This document shows positions 7,098 to 15,785 of a stretch of DNA of 18,957 bases, piece after piece. The translations under genes and the position numbers were made by a program. Within the stretch, counting starts at the first letter, position 1. Each line of letters opens with the position of its first letter. The notes beneath the pieces were generated by a model. It did not search any database and was not told the DNA's origin. It was given only the letters and a program-made list of their open reading frames with translations. This DNA is from Bacteroidales bacterium UBA5206 (lineage in GTDB: Bacteria; Bacteroidota; Bacteroidia; Bacteroidales; Tenuifilaceae). The stretch is taken from contig DHVO01000033.1 of assembly GCA_002412705.1 (NCBI GenBank), forward strand, positions 1 through 18,957. Direction: 5' to 3'.

Positions 7098-10000
7098 ATG
7101 AATCGTCGCTACGCTCTATTTAAATCACTCACAGGTTTGCTAATTACGCTAGTAATTGTTACGCTAGCAGTAAAGGCACCACCTGCAGCCGATCAGAAAA
7201 TTGAGTCGTTCTCTACCGAACATGAGAAGTTTATTGCCGAGCTTAAGGAGTACCTAAGCGGCAAAATGAGCGACGATCAAAAAAAGACCTTCGAGAGCTT
7301 CACCCTTTCATGGACTGTTGGCACTATACCCAACGACCAAAAGGACAGAATAATAGAGGCTGGTAATGCACTGCTTAAAAAGCCCTACATTAAGGAGAGC
7401 AACTTTATGCAGTACATAGACCTAACCATGCTGGTTGATACGCTCCAAGGATCAAATCAGTGGTATATACCTTGGCACAAGGCATTCTTGGCACAGCTAA
7501 CCAACGAAAAGATTTCCAGCAATGGAATAGCTGAGTTTTTAACTAGTTCCTACGATCTTGTTGCACATAACACACTTAACGCCACAAACGCCTTTAAATG
7601 GAGGGCAAACAGCAAACTCGAAAGAATTGAGTACGATACCACGCTAAAGGTTTTCTTTAACAACATTAACCTAGTATGTATTAGCGACGCTGATAGCCTA
7701 TGCATAGAGACCACAAGCGGCACGCTTTTCCCCCTAGAAAAGAAGTGGGTGGGGCAAAAAGGTAAGGTTACCTGGCTTAGATCTGGTTACCCCGACGATG
7801 AAATATTTGCTGAGCTCAACAATGTTAGAATAGACTTAACAAGGAATAGATACGAGGCCGATTCTGTGCTCTTTACCAATAAGGACTACTTTACACAGCC
7901 TGCATTGGGTAAGCTGTACGATCAGCAAATCAAGATTCATGACGTAGAGAAGATTCAAGTTCCTCGTTTTGAGTCCTACGAGCAGTGGTACAAAGTAAAA
8001 AACCTTTTTGACGATATCGATTACGAAGGGGGATTTACCATGGTTGGTTCCAACCTTATTGGTTCGGGAACAAGACAAAACCCAGCAAGACTTAGAGTTA
8101 AACGTAATAACGAGAACTTTTTACGTCTTGAAACCGAAGTTTTGATATTCCGGAGACACCTTATATTCTCCAACAACGCTAAAGTTATTTTCGAGATTGG
8201 CAATGACTCCATTTACCACACAGGTATAGGGCTAAACTATAACGACAAGAACCGCACAATAACCCTTGCCCCCACCGAGAATATCTTAACCCAAGGGCCG
8301 CTTACCAGCTCCTACCATAAGCTTACCCTTTTTATTGAGCAGCTAACCTGGCCGCTCGATCAGGATAAGATAACAATTGGAGCCACTATGGCCTCATCGT
8401 CGGGGAGAGCGGAGTTTGAGTCCGACAACTTTTTTAACGAGGAGAAGTTTGATGTGATGATGGGGATGGACGAGCAGCATCCCCTACTTGCCATTGCCAA
8501 CTACGCAAAAAGAATAAAGAGTACCAACTTTACGGCAATGGAGTTCTCCAAGTACCTACGTAAGCCCGTTGAGCAGGTTAGAATAGAGATGATGAACATA
8601 GCCAAGCTAGGCTACATTTACTATGATTTTGACCTTGACGAGGTTAAAACAACATCGAAGCTATACAATGCCATTAGGGCTAGAGCCCGATTAATTGACT
8701 ACGATGTTATCCGATTCCAATCCCGAACATCGGCAGCCACACCCAACGCGGTGCTGGACTTAAACAGCTTCGACATGTTGGTTCAGGGTGTAGAAAACGT
8801 ATCGGTTAGCGACTCTCAAAACGTGTTCCTGTACCCTAGGAACAACCAAATCATTATCCAAAAAAATAGAGACTTCCAGTTTGATGGGGTTGTACGCGCT
8901 GGTCTGTTCACCTTTTACGGGAACAAGTTCCATTTCGATTACCAAAATTTTGGCATAGACCTTAACGAGGTTGATTCCATGCACATTGACTTTAAAACCG
9001 ACGACTTTGACTTTTACGGGAAAAAGATACTAGAGAACGTAAGTAGCACCTTTGAGAAGATTACTGGTCACATATCCATTGATAAGCCCAACAACAAATC
9101 GGGACTCAAAAAGAACCCCGAATACCCTATATTCCAAAGTACTAGCAACTCCTTTGTTTACTACGACGACAAGACCATACACAATGGCGTTTACGCCCGC
9201 GACAGCTTTTACTTTGAGGTTTACCCGTTCCGATTCACCAAACTTAACGACTTTAAGCGCGAGGATATGGACTTTACTGGAATGTTCTACTCATCGGACA
9301 TTCTTGCTCCCTTTGAGGAAAAACTGGTGCTACGCCCCGATAACTCACTGGGTTTTTTAAGAACTACTCCCACAAGCGGACTAGCTCTTTACAAAGGCCG
9401 TGGCAAAATTTTTAACAAGATAGACCTTAGCAACAGAGGACTCCGCTCCGATGGCTATATCACTTACATTACATCAAAAACACAGTCGGACGATATTTAC
9501 CTATTCCCCGACTCCATGCGAACCCAATCAACCCATTTTACAATAAACCAACAGCTTACAGGGATTCAATATCCCAATGTAAAAGGAGAGCAGAACCTTG
9601 TAAAATGGTACCCTAAAGCCGAAAAACTGCACGCCTTTAAAGCAGAAAAGCGCTACGTAATGTACGATTCCTTGGCAACCCTACACGGAAACCTACTCTT
9701 GGAGCCGCTTGGATTATCGGGTGACGGTACAATATACCTTACCGATGCCAAAATGGCCTCTAACGAATTTGCATTCAACGCACTAGACTACACATCAAAA
9801 TCGTTAAACCTAACGCTATACACCCCATCAACCGAAGAGGAATCGTTTAATACCACCAATGCAAATGCATTTGTTGATTTAAAGAACAAGAAAGGGGTAT
9901 TCAAGAAAAACAAGACCTGCATGTTTGCCCAAATGGAGCCACTTAGGTACGAATCGTACATGGATGGTATAACATGGGAGATGCAAAAAGGGGAGCTAAC

Positions 10001-11738
10001 CCTAAGTGCCGACTCGCGCCTAGCGCTTGCCGAAATGGAGAATTTCCACGTTAGGGATATGGCCGACAGGGACACATTCCCCAAAGGTTCAGTTTTCTAC
10101 TCTGTTAACACAAACGAGGACTCCCTCTACTTCTTCTCAGCAAAAGCAAACTATAACATGAAAGAGGCCAAGCTAAAAGCCGATTCCGTGAGCTACCTTA
10201 TTGTTGCCGATGCAGTTATTCACCCAAATAAAAAGAAGCTAGAGGTTGACAAGGAGAAACGGCTTCTTCCGCTAACAAATGCTGTAGTTATAGCCAACCT
10301 AGCTAAGCGGCACCACCGCTTTTACAATGCAGATATTGGCATTGCAGGCCGCACATTCTACAAGGGAAAGGCAACCATGGATTATGTTGATGACGAAGGC
10401 AAGATTTACCCCATTAACATGACCGAATTGGGAACATACCTTAAATCAACCTATGCCGATGCTAATATAATTGAACCCGATAGCTTTAAGCTAAGCTCCC
10501 GTTTCGCGTTTATTGGTAAGCTACATGTGGATGCACCCGAACGGTACAACCTCTTTGAAGGAGGTGCCAAACCACTCCATAATTGCCCCCAAACAGCATC
10601 AAACTACGTGAAGTTCCAGGCAAGAATTAACCCCGACAGCGTTTTGATACCTGTTCCAGAAAAGCCACAGAGTATAAATTTGGCCTACCTTATGAATAGC
10701 TCGGTTATTACTAACGATTCCATTCACCTGTATCCAGGGTTAATGCATCAGCGTAAGAACTTTGACGACGTAACCCTTGTTAACGCCGAGGGTTACCTTT
10801 TCTACAATAAAAGGAATAGCCGTTTTACCATTGCCCCCGACTATAAAATAGCCAATCCGGATAGTGTTGCAAATATGGTAAGCTTTAATACCGACTTCTG
10901 CATGCTATTTAGCGAGGGTCGCATAAACCTTCCCATAAATCTGGATCATGTTAAAATAAGGGCTATAGGGAGCCTAGTGCATAAGCTAGAAGACTCGTTG
11001 CTAACCATGGAAACGGTATTCCGAAGCAACTTCCTATTTAACCAAATGGCTCTACAGGCAATGGCCACAGAGCTAAACGCAATGCCAACCCTTGCCATAG
11101 CCGAGCTAAAAACCAAACCGGTTCGTTCTGCCCTATTTACCTATTGCGAAACACCACAGGATGCGCAAATGGCAATAAACCAGATAAACCTTTTTGGGGC
11201 TCCCAGCACACTCCCTAAGGGAATGGAAAGCACTATAACCTTTTCGCATGTAAAGTTTAGGTGGAATCAGGCAACAAAATCGTTTATATCCGATGGAAAG
11301 TTGGGAATTCATACTGTTGGGAATGTGCAAGTAAACAAAATGGTTGATGGCTACATTGAGATTACCAAAAAGCGAAGTAGCGATAACATGGTTATCTATA
11401 TCCAACTAGATAACGAGAAGTTTTACATGTTCTACTACACCAGAGGATCGATGCAGGTGGCATCGCACAACCCTCTGTTCCTACAGCCTATTAAGGAAAC
11501 AAAAGCCAAGGACAGAAAGATTAAAGTTAAAAAGGGAGCGCCAACCTACAACTACCTAATTTCCGACCCACGTGAGGTTAACATAGCCAAAAAGAGGTAT
11601 AAGGAGATTCTGGATATGATTATTGGCAAGATAATTCCTACTGAACCCAAAGCCGCAGAGGAGACAATAGAGAGCGCAGAGGTTAAGACCGAAGAAACCA
11701 CAACAGGAACGGAAGCAATAGAAAGCAATAACGAGTAA
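7098..11738 (+). CDS. large exported protein of unknown function (1546 residues)
   Basis: I do not recognise a named family. Residues 1-30 form an export signal: positive MNRR, a hydrophobic core at about 11-25, then small residues. There is no lipobox cysteine, so the protein is probably released into the periplasm or anchored by this segment. Residues about 35-150 look helical and Trp-containing. From about 180 onward the sequence is dominated by alternating short beta-strand-like stretches with many Asp/Asn turns. Near 458-515 there is a compact helical insert (FSKYLRKPVEQVRIEMMNI then a YIYYDFD strand) resembling a small helix-turn-helix fold. A Gly-rich segment GRGKIFNKIDLSNRGLRSDG lies near 768-790, and an aromatic YIQLDNEKFYMFYYTRGSMQ near 1434-1453. 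The last 33 or so residues are Glu/Thr-rich and probably disordered. Similar very large beta-rich proteins occur unannotated in Bacteroidota. The gene ends at a terminator shared with ftcD. No TonB plug, Por-type C-terminal domain or peptidase motif was seen. Confidence 0.9.
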   Translation: MNRRYALFKSLTGLLITLVIVTLAVKAPPAADQKIESFSTEHEKFIAELKEYLSGKMSDDQKKTFESFTLSWTVGTIPNDQKDRIIEAGNALLKKPYIKESNFMQYIDLTMLVDTLQGSNQWYIPWHKAFLAQLTNEKISSNGIAEFLTSSYDLVAHNTLNATNAFKWRANSKLERIEYDTTLKVFFNNINLVCISDADSLCIETTSGTLFPLEKKWVGQKGKVTWLRSGYPDDEIFAELNNVRIDLTRNRYEADSVLFTNKDYFTQPALGKLYDQQIKIHDVEKIQVPRFESYEQWYKVKNLFDDIDYEGGFTMVGSNLIGSGTRQNPARLRVKRNNENFLRLETEVLIFRRHLIFSNNAKVIFEIGNDSIYHTGIGLNYNDKNRTITLAPTENILTQGPLTSSYHKLTLFIEQLTWPLDQDKITIGATMASSSGRAEFESDNFFNEEKFDVMMGMDEQHPLLAIANYAKRIKSTNFTAMEFSKYLRKPVEQVRIEMMNIAKLGYIYYDFDLDEVKTTSKLYNAIRARARLIDYDVIRFQSRTSAATPNAVLDLNSFDMLVQGVENVSVSDSQNVFLYPRNNQIIIQKNRDFQFDGVVRAGLFTFYGNKFHFDYQNFGIDLNEVDSMHIDFKTDDFDFYGKKILENVSSTFEKITGHISIDKPNNKSGLKKNPEYPIFQSTSNSFVYYDDKTIHNGVYARDSFYFEVYPFRFTKLNDFKREDMDFTGMFYSSDILAPFEEKLVLRPDNSLGFLRTTPTSGLALYKGRGKIFNKIDLSNRGLRSDGYITYITSKTQSDDIYLFPDSMRTQSTHFTINQQLTGIQYPNVKGEQNLVKWYPKAEKLHAFKAEKRYVMYDSLATLHGNLLLEPLGLSGDGTIYLTDAKMASNEFAFNALDYTSKSLNLTLYTPSTEEESFNTTNANAFVDLKNKKGVFKKNKTCMFAQMEPLRYESYMDGITWEMQKGELTLSADSRLALAEMENFHVRDMADRDTFPKGSVFYSVNTNEDSLYFFSAKANYNMKEAKLKADSVSYLIVADAVIHPNKKKLEVDKEKRLLPLTNAVVIANLAKRHHRFYNADIGIAGRTFYKGKATMDYVDDEGKIYPINMTELGTYLKSTYADANIIEPDSFKLSSRFAFIGKLHVDAPERYNLFEGGAKPLHNCPQTASNYVKFQARINPDSVLIPVPEKPQSINLAYLMNSSVITNDSIHLYPGLMHQRKNFDDVTLVNAEGYLFYNKRNSRFTIAPDYKIANPDSVANMVSFNTDFCMLFSEGRINLPINLDHVKIRAIGSLVHKLEDSLLTMETVFRSNFLFNQMALQAMATELNAMPTLAIAELKTKPVRSALFTYCETPQDAQMAINQINLFGAPSTLPKGMESTITFSHVKFRWNQATKSFISDGKLGIHTVGNVQVNKMVDGYIEITKKRSSDNMVIYIQLDNEKFYMFYYTRGSMQVASHNPLFLQPIKETKAKDRKIKVKKGAPTYNYLISDPREVNIAKKRYKEILDMIIGKIIPTEPKAAEETIESAEVKTEETTTGTEAIESNNE

Positions 11739-11743
11739 AAAGA

Positions 11744-11780
11744 AAAAGAGGCTGTCTAATATTAAAGACAGCCCCTTTCT
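11744..11780. terminator. bidirectional intrinsic terminator
   Basis: Arms GGCTGTCT (11750-11757) and AGACAGCC (11766-11773) pair perfectly around an 8-base AT loop. The stem extends by AAAG/CTTT after one mismatch. The flanks are A-rich on the left and T-rich on the right, so it works on both strands. It sits between two convergent genes: the large exported protein (ends 11738) and ftcD (ends 11803). Confidence 0.8.
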
Positions 11781-11802
11781 ATTCTATTGTACAATATTGA
11801 AA

Positions 11803-13497
11803 CTATGCCTTAATCTTTTCCTCAACTATAGCCAATATCTCTTTTTCCAGCTCTACTGCCTGATTTGCGATTAGCTGACCTTTCTCAACAAACTCAGCAG
11901 CCTTAGCCTTATCGTCTAAGCCAGATGCATTAATCTTAACATTTAGGAATGCACCAAGTACACCAGAACGAGCGGCTAATGCACCCACGCCTGCGTCGGA
12001 AACAGAATTTGGATTACCAAACTGAGCCATGGCTTTCATAACCTCCATGGATTGGAAGCAAAGCTCCATTACCTTGTAAGGCACCTCAATAGCGTATAGG
12101 GTAGCATCCTGGATTGCTTTTTTGCGAGCTGCTTTCTCCTCATCGGTTCCCTTAGGAAGGCCAAATGCATCCATTATCTTGTTAAATGCATTGGTATCCT
12201 CATCAACAAGCTTAACAAGCTGGTCCATGTATGTTTTTCCCTTGTCGGCCCAGTTGGAGAATTCCAACCACTTATCGTCCCAACCTGGCTTATGCGCAGA
12301 AAGGTTTGCCACCATTGTACCAAGAGCGGCTCCAAAAGCACCCATTGCTGCAGAAATAGATCCACCACCAGGAGCTGGCGATTCCGAAGCGGTTTCGTTG
12401 GTAAACGCAGCCACAGTCATGTCAACAAGCTTTTTCTTGCTGTTATCCTCTAGAATGTACTCAATAATTTTCTTTTGAGGATCGAATGGGTAAAGCTCAT
12501 CAAGTCCCATAGACTTAACGGCAATTTTTATAATCTCGCTATCGGCAATACCAGTAGAGCGATCCTGCTTATGCAAGAAATACTTTCCAGCATCAAGCAT
12601 TGCTTTAAGAGGTACAACACCAACAAGTTCAGAACCAGTTACACGTAATCCCCTCTCCTGCGCCTTTTTAGAAGCCTCCTCAAAAGCAACATGTAATGGG
12701 GTAACGGTAATATCGGTAAGGTTTATGGAAACCTGAGCTATACCAAATTCATCAATAAACCAACCAATGGCCTTACACGCTTTAAGTGCTCCAGGAATCC
12801 AAATCTCATTTCCTTTCTCATCAACGGCCTTTTTCCCTGTAACAGGGTTTCCCACGCGTTGTGGACGCCCCTTCTCACGAATATCAAAAGCAACAGCGTT
12901 TGCCCTACGAGTAGATGTTGTGTTAAGGTTAACGTTATACGCCACTAGGAAGTTACGGGCGCCAACAGCAGTTACACCCGATTTTGCATTGAAAGCAGCA
13001 GGGCCAAAACATGGCTTCCAAGCAGGATCTTGTAGCTTTTTAGGCAGCCCTTCGTACTCTCCCGAACGGCAATTTGCCAAGTTGCGACGCTTCTCCTCAA
13101 AGGCAGCAAACTCGTAACAGTACACAGGAATTGACAGCTCCTCGCCAATTCGCTTGGCCAGCTTGCGGGCGTACTCAACCACCTCGTCCATAGTGATGTT
13201 TGCTACGGGAACCAATGGGCAAACGTCGGTGGCACCAAAACGAGGGTGTGCACCATGATGCTTGCTCATGTCAATAAGCTCTGAAGCCTTTTTAACGGCA
13301 AGGAAAGCTGCTTCGCAAACCTCCTCTGGTGTGCCAACCATTGTAACAACGGTACGGTTGGTTGCTTTACCTGGGTCAACATCAATTAAGCGAACGCCTT
13401 CTACCGACTCAATAACATCAGTAATCTGCTTAATGATATTCATGTCGCGGCCTTCGGAAAAGTTAGGCACGCACTCTATTAACTTTTTGTTCTCCAT
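11803..13497 (-). CDS. ftcD: glutamate formimidoyltransferase / formimidoyltetrahydrofolate cyclodeaminase (bifunctional)
   Basis: Last enzyme of the histidine breakdown branch that uses folate. The transferase moves the formimino group from formiminoglutamate to tetrahydrofolate, and the cyclodeaminase converts the product to 5,10-methenyl-THF plus ammonia. The 564-residue length corresponds to the fused form. The transferase part (about 1-330) has ECVPNFSEGRD (8-18), the catalytic-histidine segment GAHPRFGATDVCPL (82-95) with His84, and AVGARNFLVAYNVNLNT (177-193). The cyclodeaminase part (about 355-560) has PAPGGGSISAAMGA (374-387), VDEDTNAF (431-438) and GNPNSVSDAGVGALAA (494-509). Both halves are complete. 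It is the promoter-distal gene of hutI-DUF4197-ftcD, 38 bases after the DUF4197 gene, and ends at the hairpin at 11744-11780. Confidence 0.97.
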   Translation of the reverse strand: MENKKLIECVPNFSEGRDMNIIKQITDVIESVEGVRLIDVDPGKATNRTVVTMVGTPEEVCEAAFLAVKKASELIDMSKHHGAHPRFGATDVCPLVPVANITMDEVVEYARKLAKRIGEELSIPVYCYEFAAFEEKRRNLANCRSGEYEGLPKKLQDPAWKPCFGPAAFNAKSGVTAVGARNFLVAYNVNLNTTSTRRANAVAFDIREKGRPQRVGNPVTGKKAVDEKGNEIWIPGALKACKAIGWFIDEFGIAQVSINLTDITVTPLHVAFEEASKKAQERGLRVTGSELVGVVPLKAMLDAGKYFLHKQDRSTGIADSEIIKIAVKSMGLDELYPFDPQKKIIEYILEDNSKKKLVDMTVAAFTNETASESPAPGGGSISAAMGAFGAALGTMVANLSAHKPGWDDKWLEFSNWADKGKTYMDQLVKLVDEDTNAFNKIMDAFGLPKGTDEEKAARKKAIQDATLYAIEVPYKVMELCFQSMEVMKAMAQFGNPNSVSDAGVGALAARSGVLGAFLNVKINASGLDDKAKAAEFVEKGQLIANQAVELEKEILAIVEEKIKA

Positions 13498-13535
13498 GAG
13501 TAATTGCGCTTGATTCTAGTTATATAAATGGGGTA

Positions 13536-14273
13536 TTAACTATTTGCAAAAACCTTCTTTAGTATATCGGTAACTCGTGCTGCGGGATCCTTCCTAATTT
13601 TTGCCTCCTCCTGGGCTATTAGAAGGAAAAGCCCATCAATGGCCTTTTGGGTAACATACTCATCAAGGTTAGGGTTTACGGCTGTTCCTCCCGTTAACAG
13701 GGTTAACCGGTTGTAGGTTTTCACAACTGGATTCCAGTACTTTGTAACCTCCACCGATTGTATTGCCTGTTTAGCAACAGGAAGAAACTCTGCCCTAAGC
13801 TGAGCCTCTGTTTTGCTCTTTAGATATGTTGTAGCCGCATTATTTGAGCCTCGAAGAATTCCCATGGCATCAGTAACAGTCATTCCCATTATTGCACTTT
13901 TAAAAATGGGCAGAGCCTTTTTTGTGGACTCCTCGGCAGCACGGTTAAGCGACTTCTCAAAATCGGCTACCAAATTTCCAAAACCAGCATCAACCAAAGT
14001 TTTCTTCATTTTGACAGCCTCCTCTGGGAATGGGATGTATAGCGATGGATTTTTATAGAAACCATCGACTTTTGAAGCAAACCCTGTTGAGTTTGTTGCG
14101 CCTACTACCAGTGCCTCCTTTAAACCCGCAATCACCTCCTGATTGGTAAGCCCTGGTTTTGTTGTTCTGGGACCAGTGGGTGGAGGTGCAAGTTGAGCCA
14201 GCTCTGCGCATCCCCAAAGGGAAGCACAAATCGCAACTGCAATTGCGTAAACAGCTAGTTTTCTCATTGCCAT
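13536..14273 (-). CDS. DUF4197 family lipoprotein
   Basis: 245 residues. The N-terminus has a basic start, hydrophobic stretch and lipobox SLWGC with Cys22, so it is probably a lipoprotein of the periplasm or outer membrane. The rest matches my recollection of DUF4197: LTNQEVIAGLKEAL (43-56), a helical middle, LTGGTAVNPNLDEYVTQKAI near 193-212 and a GLF...EEAKIRKDPAARVTDILKKVF tail. Function is unknown for the family. An alternative ATG two codons downstream (14267) would equally well begin a signal peptide (MRKLAVYAIAV). The gene lies 39 bases after hutI and 38 before ftcD on the same strand, so it is very likely cotranscribed with histidine breakdown genes. Whether it has any role in that pathway cannot be told from the sequence. 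Confidence 0.88.
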   Translation of the reverse strand: MAMRKLAVYAIAVAICASLWGCAELAQLAPPPTGPRTTKPGLTNQEVIAGLKEALVVGATNSTGFASKVDGFYKNPSLYIPFPEEAVKMKKTLVDAGFGNLVADFEKSLNRAAEESTKKALPIFKSAIMGMTVTDAMGILRGSNNAATTYLKSKTEAQLRAEFLPVAKQAIQSVEVTKYWNPVVKTYNRLTLLTGGTAVNPNLDEYVTQKAIDGLFLLIAQEEAKIRKDPAARVTDILKKVFANS

Positions 14274-14312
14274 GTTGTGTTATTTTTAGTTGGAAGTACT
14301 ACCAAATTAGCG

Positions 14313-15563
14313 CTATGCCACAACCTCTCCGTTAAGGATTACGGTTTCTACAAGCTTTGTGGTATAAGCGTAAGGCATAAACTCGTAACTAGGTATTTTT
14401 TTGGTGATGAATACATTAGCTACCTTTCCACGAGCAATGCTACCATGTGTATCGCTAATACCCATTGCGTAAGCAGAGTTAATGGTAACTGCGTTTATCA
14501 CCTCCTCGGGAAGCATCTTCATCATGATACAGCCAAGAGACATAACAAACTTCATATCGCCACTGGGAGATGAGCCCGGATTAAAATCCGATGCCATAGC
14601 CAAAGGCAATCCGGCTTCCATCATTTTGCGGGCAGGAGGGTAAACCATACCTAAAAAGAATGCGGCACCAGGAAGTAACGTTGGCATTGTTTCCGAATCC
14701 TTTAGCGCTTTTATCTCATCGTCGCCAGTAAACTCAAGATGATCTACCGACAGCGCGTTATACTTAACACCAACCTGTATGCCACCAGAGTAATCCAATT
14801 CGTTTGCATGGATTTTGGCGCGCAGTCCATGTTTTATGCCAGCCATAAGCATTCGCTCGGTCTCCTCTTCGGTAAAGAAGCCCTTATCGCAGAAAACATC
14901 AATATAATCGGCAAGATCGTAGGCTGCAACCATAGGAATCATCTCATTAATAATATGATCCACGTATTCTCCCTGGCGGCCTTTGTACTCGGCAGGAACA
15001 GCGTGTGCCCCAAGGAAAGTAGCCTTAATGGTAATAGGGGTTGTTTCCTTTAATCGGGCAATAACCCTTAGCATTTTTAGCTCATCCTCAACGGTTAGCC
15101 CATATCCACTCTTTATTTCTACAGCACCAGTGCCCAATGCAATAATTTCATTAACTCGTTGTAGCGCTTGCTGGTACAGCTCCTCCTCCGATGTTTCGTG
15201 AAGTAGCTTTGCCGAGTTAAGGATTCCGCCGCCGCGCTTGGCAATCTCCTCATAGGATAGGCCACGTATTTTATCTATATACTCAATCTCGCGGCTACCA
15301 GCATAAACAAGATGTGTATGAGAATCGCAAAACGAGGGGAATACCATTCTACCATGGGCCTCAATAACCATTGTACCCTTTGCCGTTTCGTAGTTGGCTG
15401 GCATTTTATCCATTGGGCCAAAGTCGGCAATCTTATCACCATCAATCAGCAAAAACGCATTGTCGATACATGGTAAACAAGCCATATCGGCACCAGCAAC
15501 CATTTGCTTTGGTTCGTCCTCAACCTGAACGAGTTTCTTAATATCGCGAATTAAAATCTTCAT
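14313..15563 (-). CDS. hutI: imidazolonepropionase
   Basis: Cytosolic zinc/iron amidohydrolase that opens the ring of 4-imidazolone-5-propanoate to give N-formimino-L-glutamate, the substrate of FtcD encoded downstream. At 416 residues it is full length. Metal ligands are visible: His82 and His84 in DSHTHLVYAGSRE, His252 in KIHANELD, and Asp326 in MASDFNPGSSPSG. Other conserved residues are GTGAVEIKSGYGL (144-156), His187 in LGAHAVP and His275 in VDHLE. ATG start at 15563. It is the first gene of the minus-strand operon and divergent from the YfcC-type carrier. No strong TAnnTTTG match lies just upstream. Heptamer repeat locus 2 begins about 38 bases before the start codon, so it probably overlaps the promoter region. 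Confidence 0.97.
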   Translation of the reverse strand: MKILIRDIKKLVQVEDEPKQMVAGADMACLPCIDNAFLLIDGDKIADFGPMDKMPANYETAKGTMVIEAHGRMVFPSFCDSHTHLVYAGSREIEYIDKIRGLSYEEIAKRGGGILNSAKLLHETSEEELYQQALQRVNEIIALGTGAVEIKSGYGLTVEDELKMLRVIARLKETTPITIKATFLGAHAVPAEYKGRQGEYVDHIINEMIPMVAAYDLADYIDVFCDKGFFTEEETERMLMAGIKHGLRAKIHANELDYSGGIQVGVKYNALSVDHLEFTGDDEIKALKDSETMPTLLPGAAFFLGMVYPPARKMMEAGLPLAMASDFNPGSSPSGDMKFVMSLGCIMMKMLPEEVINAVTINSAYAMGISDTHGSIARGKVANVFITKKIPSYEFMPYAYTTKLVETVILNGEVVA

Positions 15564-15600
15564 GACTTTTGGTATTTTTCAAAGCACGAAGTTAACGAAA

Positions 15601-15739
15601 GAAAAGGGAAACGGGAAAGGTTAAACGTGAAACGTGAAACGATTTGGCAGATACTGTAATCTTGAATGTCTTGTGTTCAGCGATTGGTGTCGTTTAACAT
15701 TTCACGTCTCACGATTCACGCTTCACGTCTCACATTTTT
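15601..15739. repeat. degenerate heptamer repeat locus 2 (inverted arrangement)
   Basis: Left block, 15601-15642, is six contiguous heptamers: GAAAAGG, GAAACGG, GAAAGGT, TAAACGT, GAAACGT, GAAACGA. A weaker middle block at 15655-15675 reads TGTAATC, TTGAATG, TCTTGTG. Right block, 15691-15739, is seven contiguous heptamers in the opposite sense: CGTTTAA, CATTTCA, CGTCTCA, CGATTCA, CGCTTCA, CGTCTCA, CATTTTT. The plan and unit sequences match the locus at 3997-4131 (CGTCTCA and CGTTTAA are shared exactly). It fills most of the space between the divergent hutI and carrier genes. Confidence 0.8.
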
Positions 15740-15785
15740 TCATAACTTGGCGTCCGATTTAAAAACAGCCTTAAACCCCATTGAT

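Noticed and set aside
9052..9360. Overlapping open frame inside the giant exported gene
   Set aside because: It lies in another frame of a clearly coding gene and is low-complexity Thr/Arg-rich sequence with no recognisable motif.
15564..15600. hutI promoter with TGCTTTG as the -7 element on the minus strand
   Set aside because: The first two positions of TAnnTTTG do not fit and no -33 element is in register, so it was not listed as a feature.
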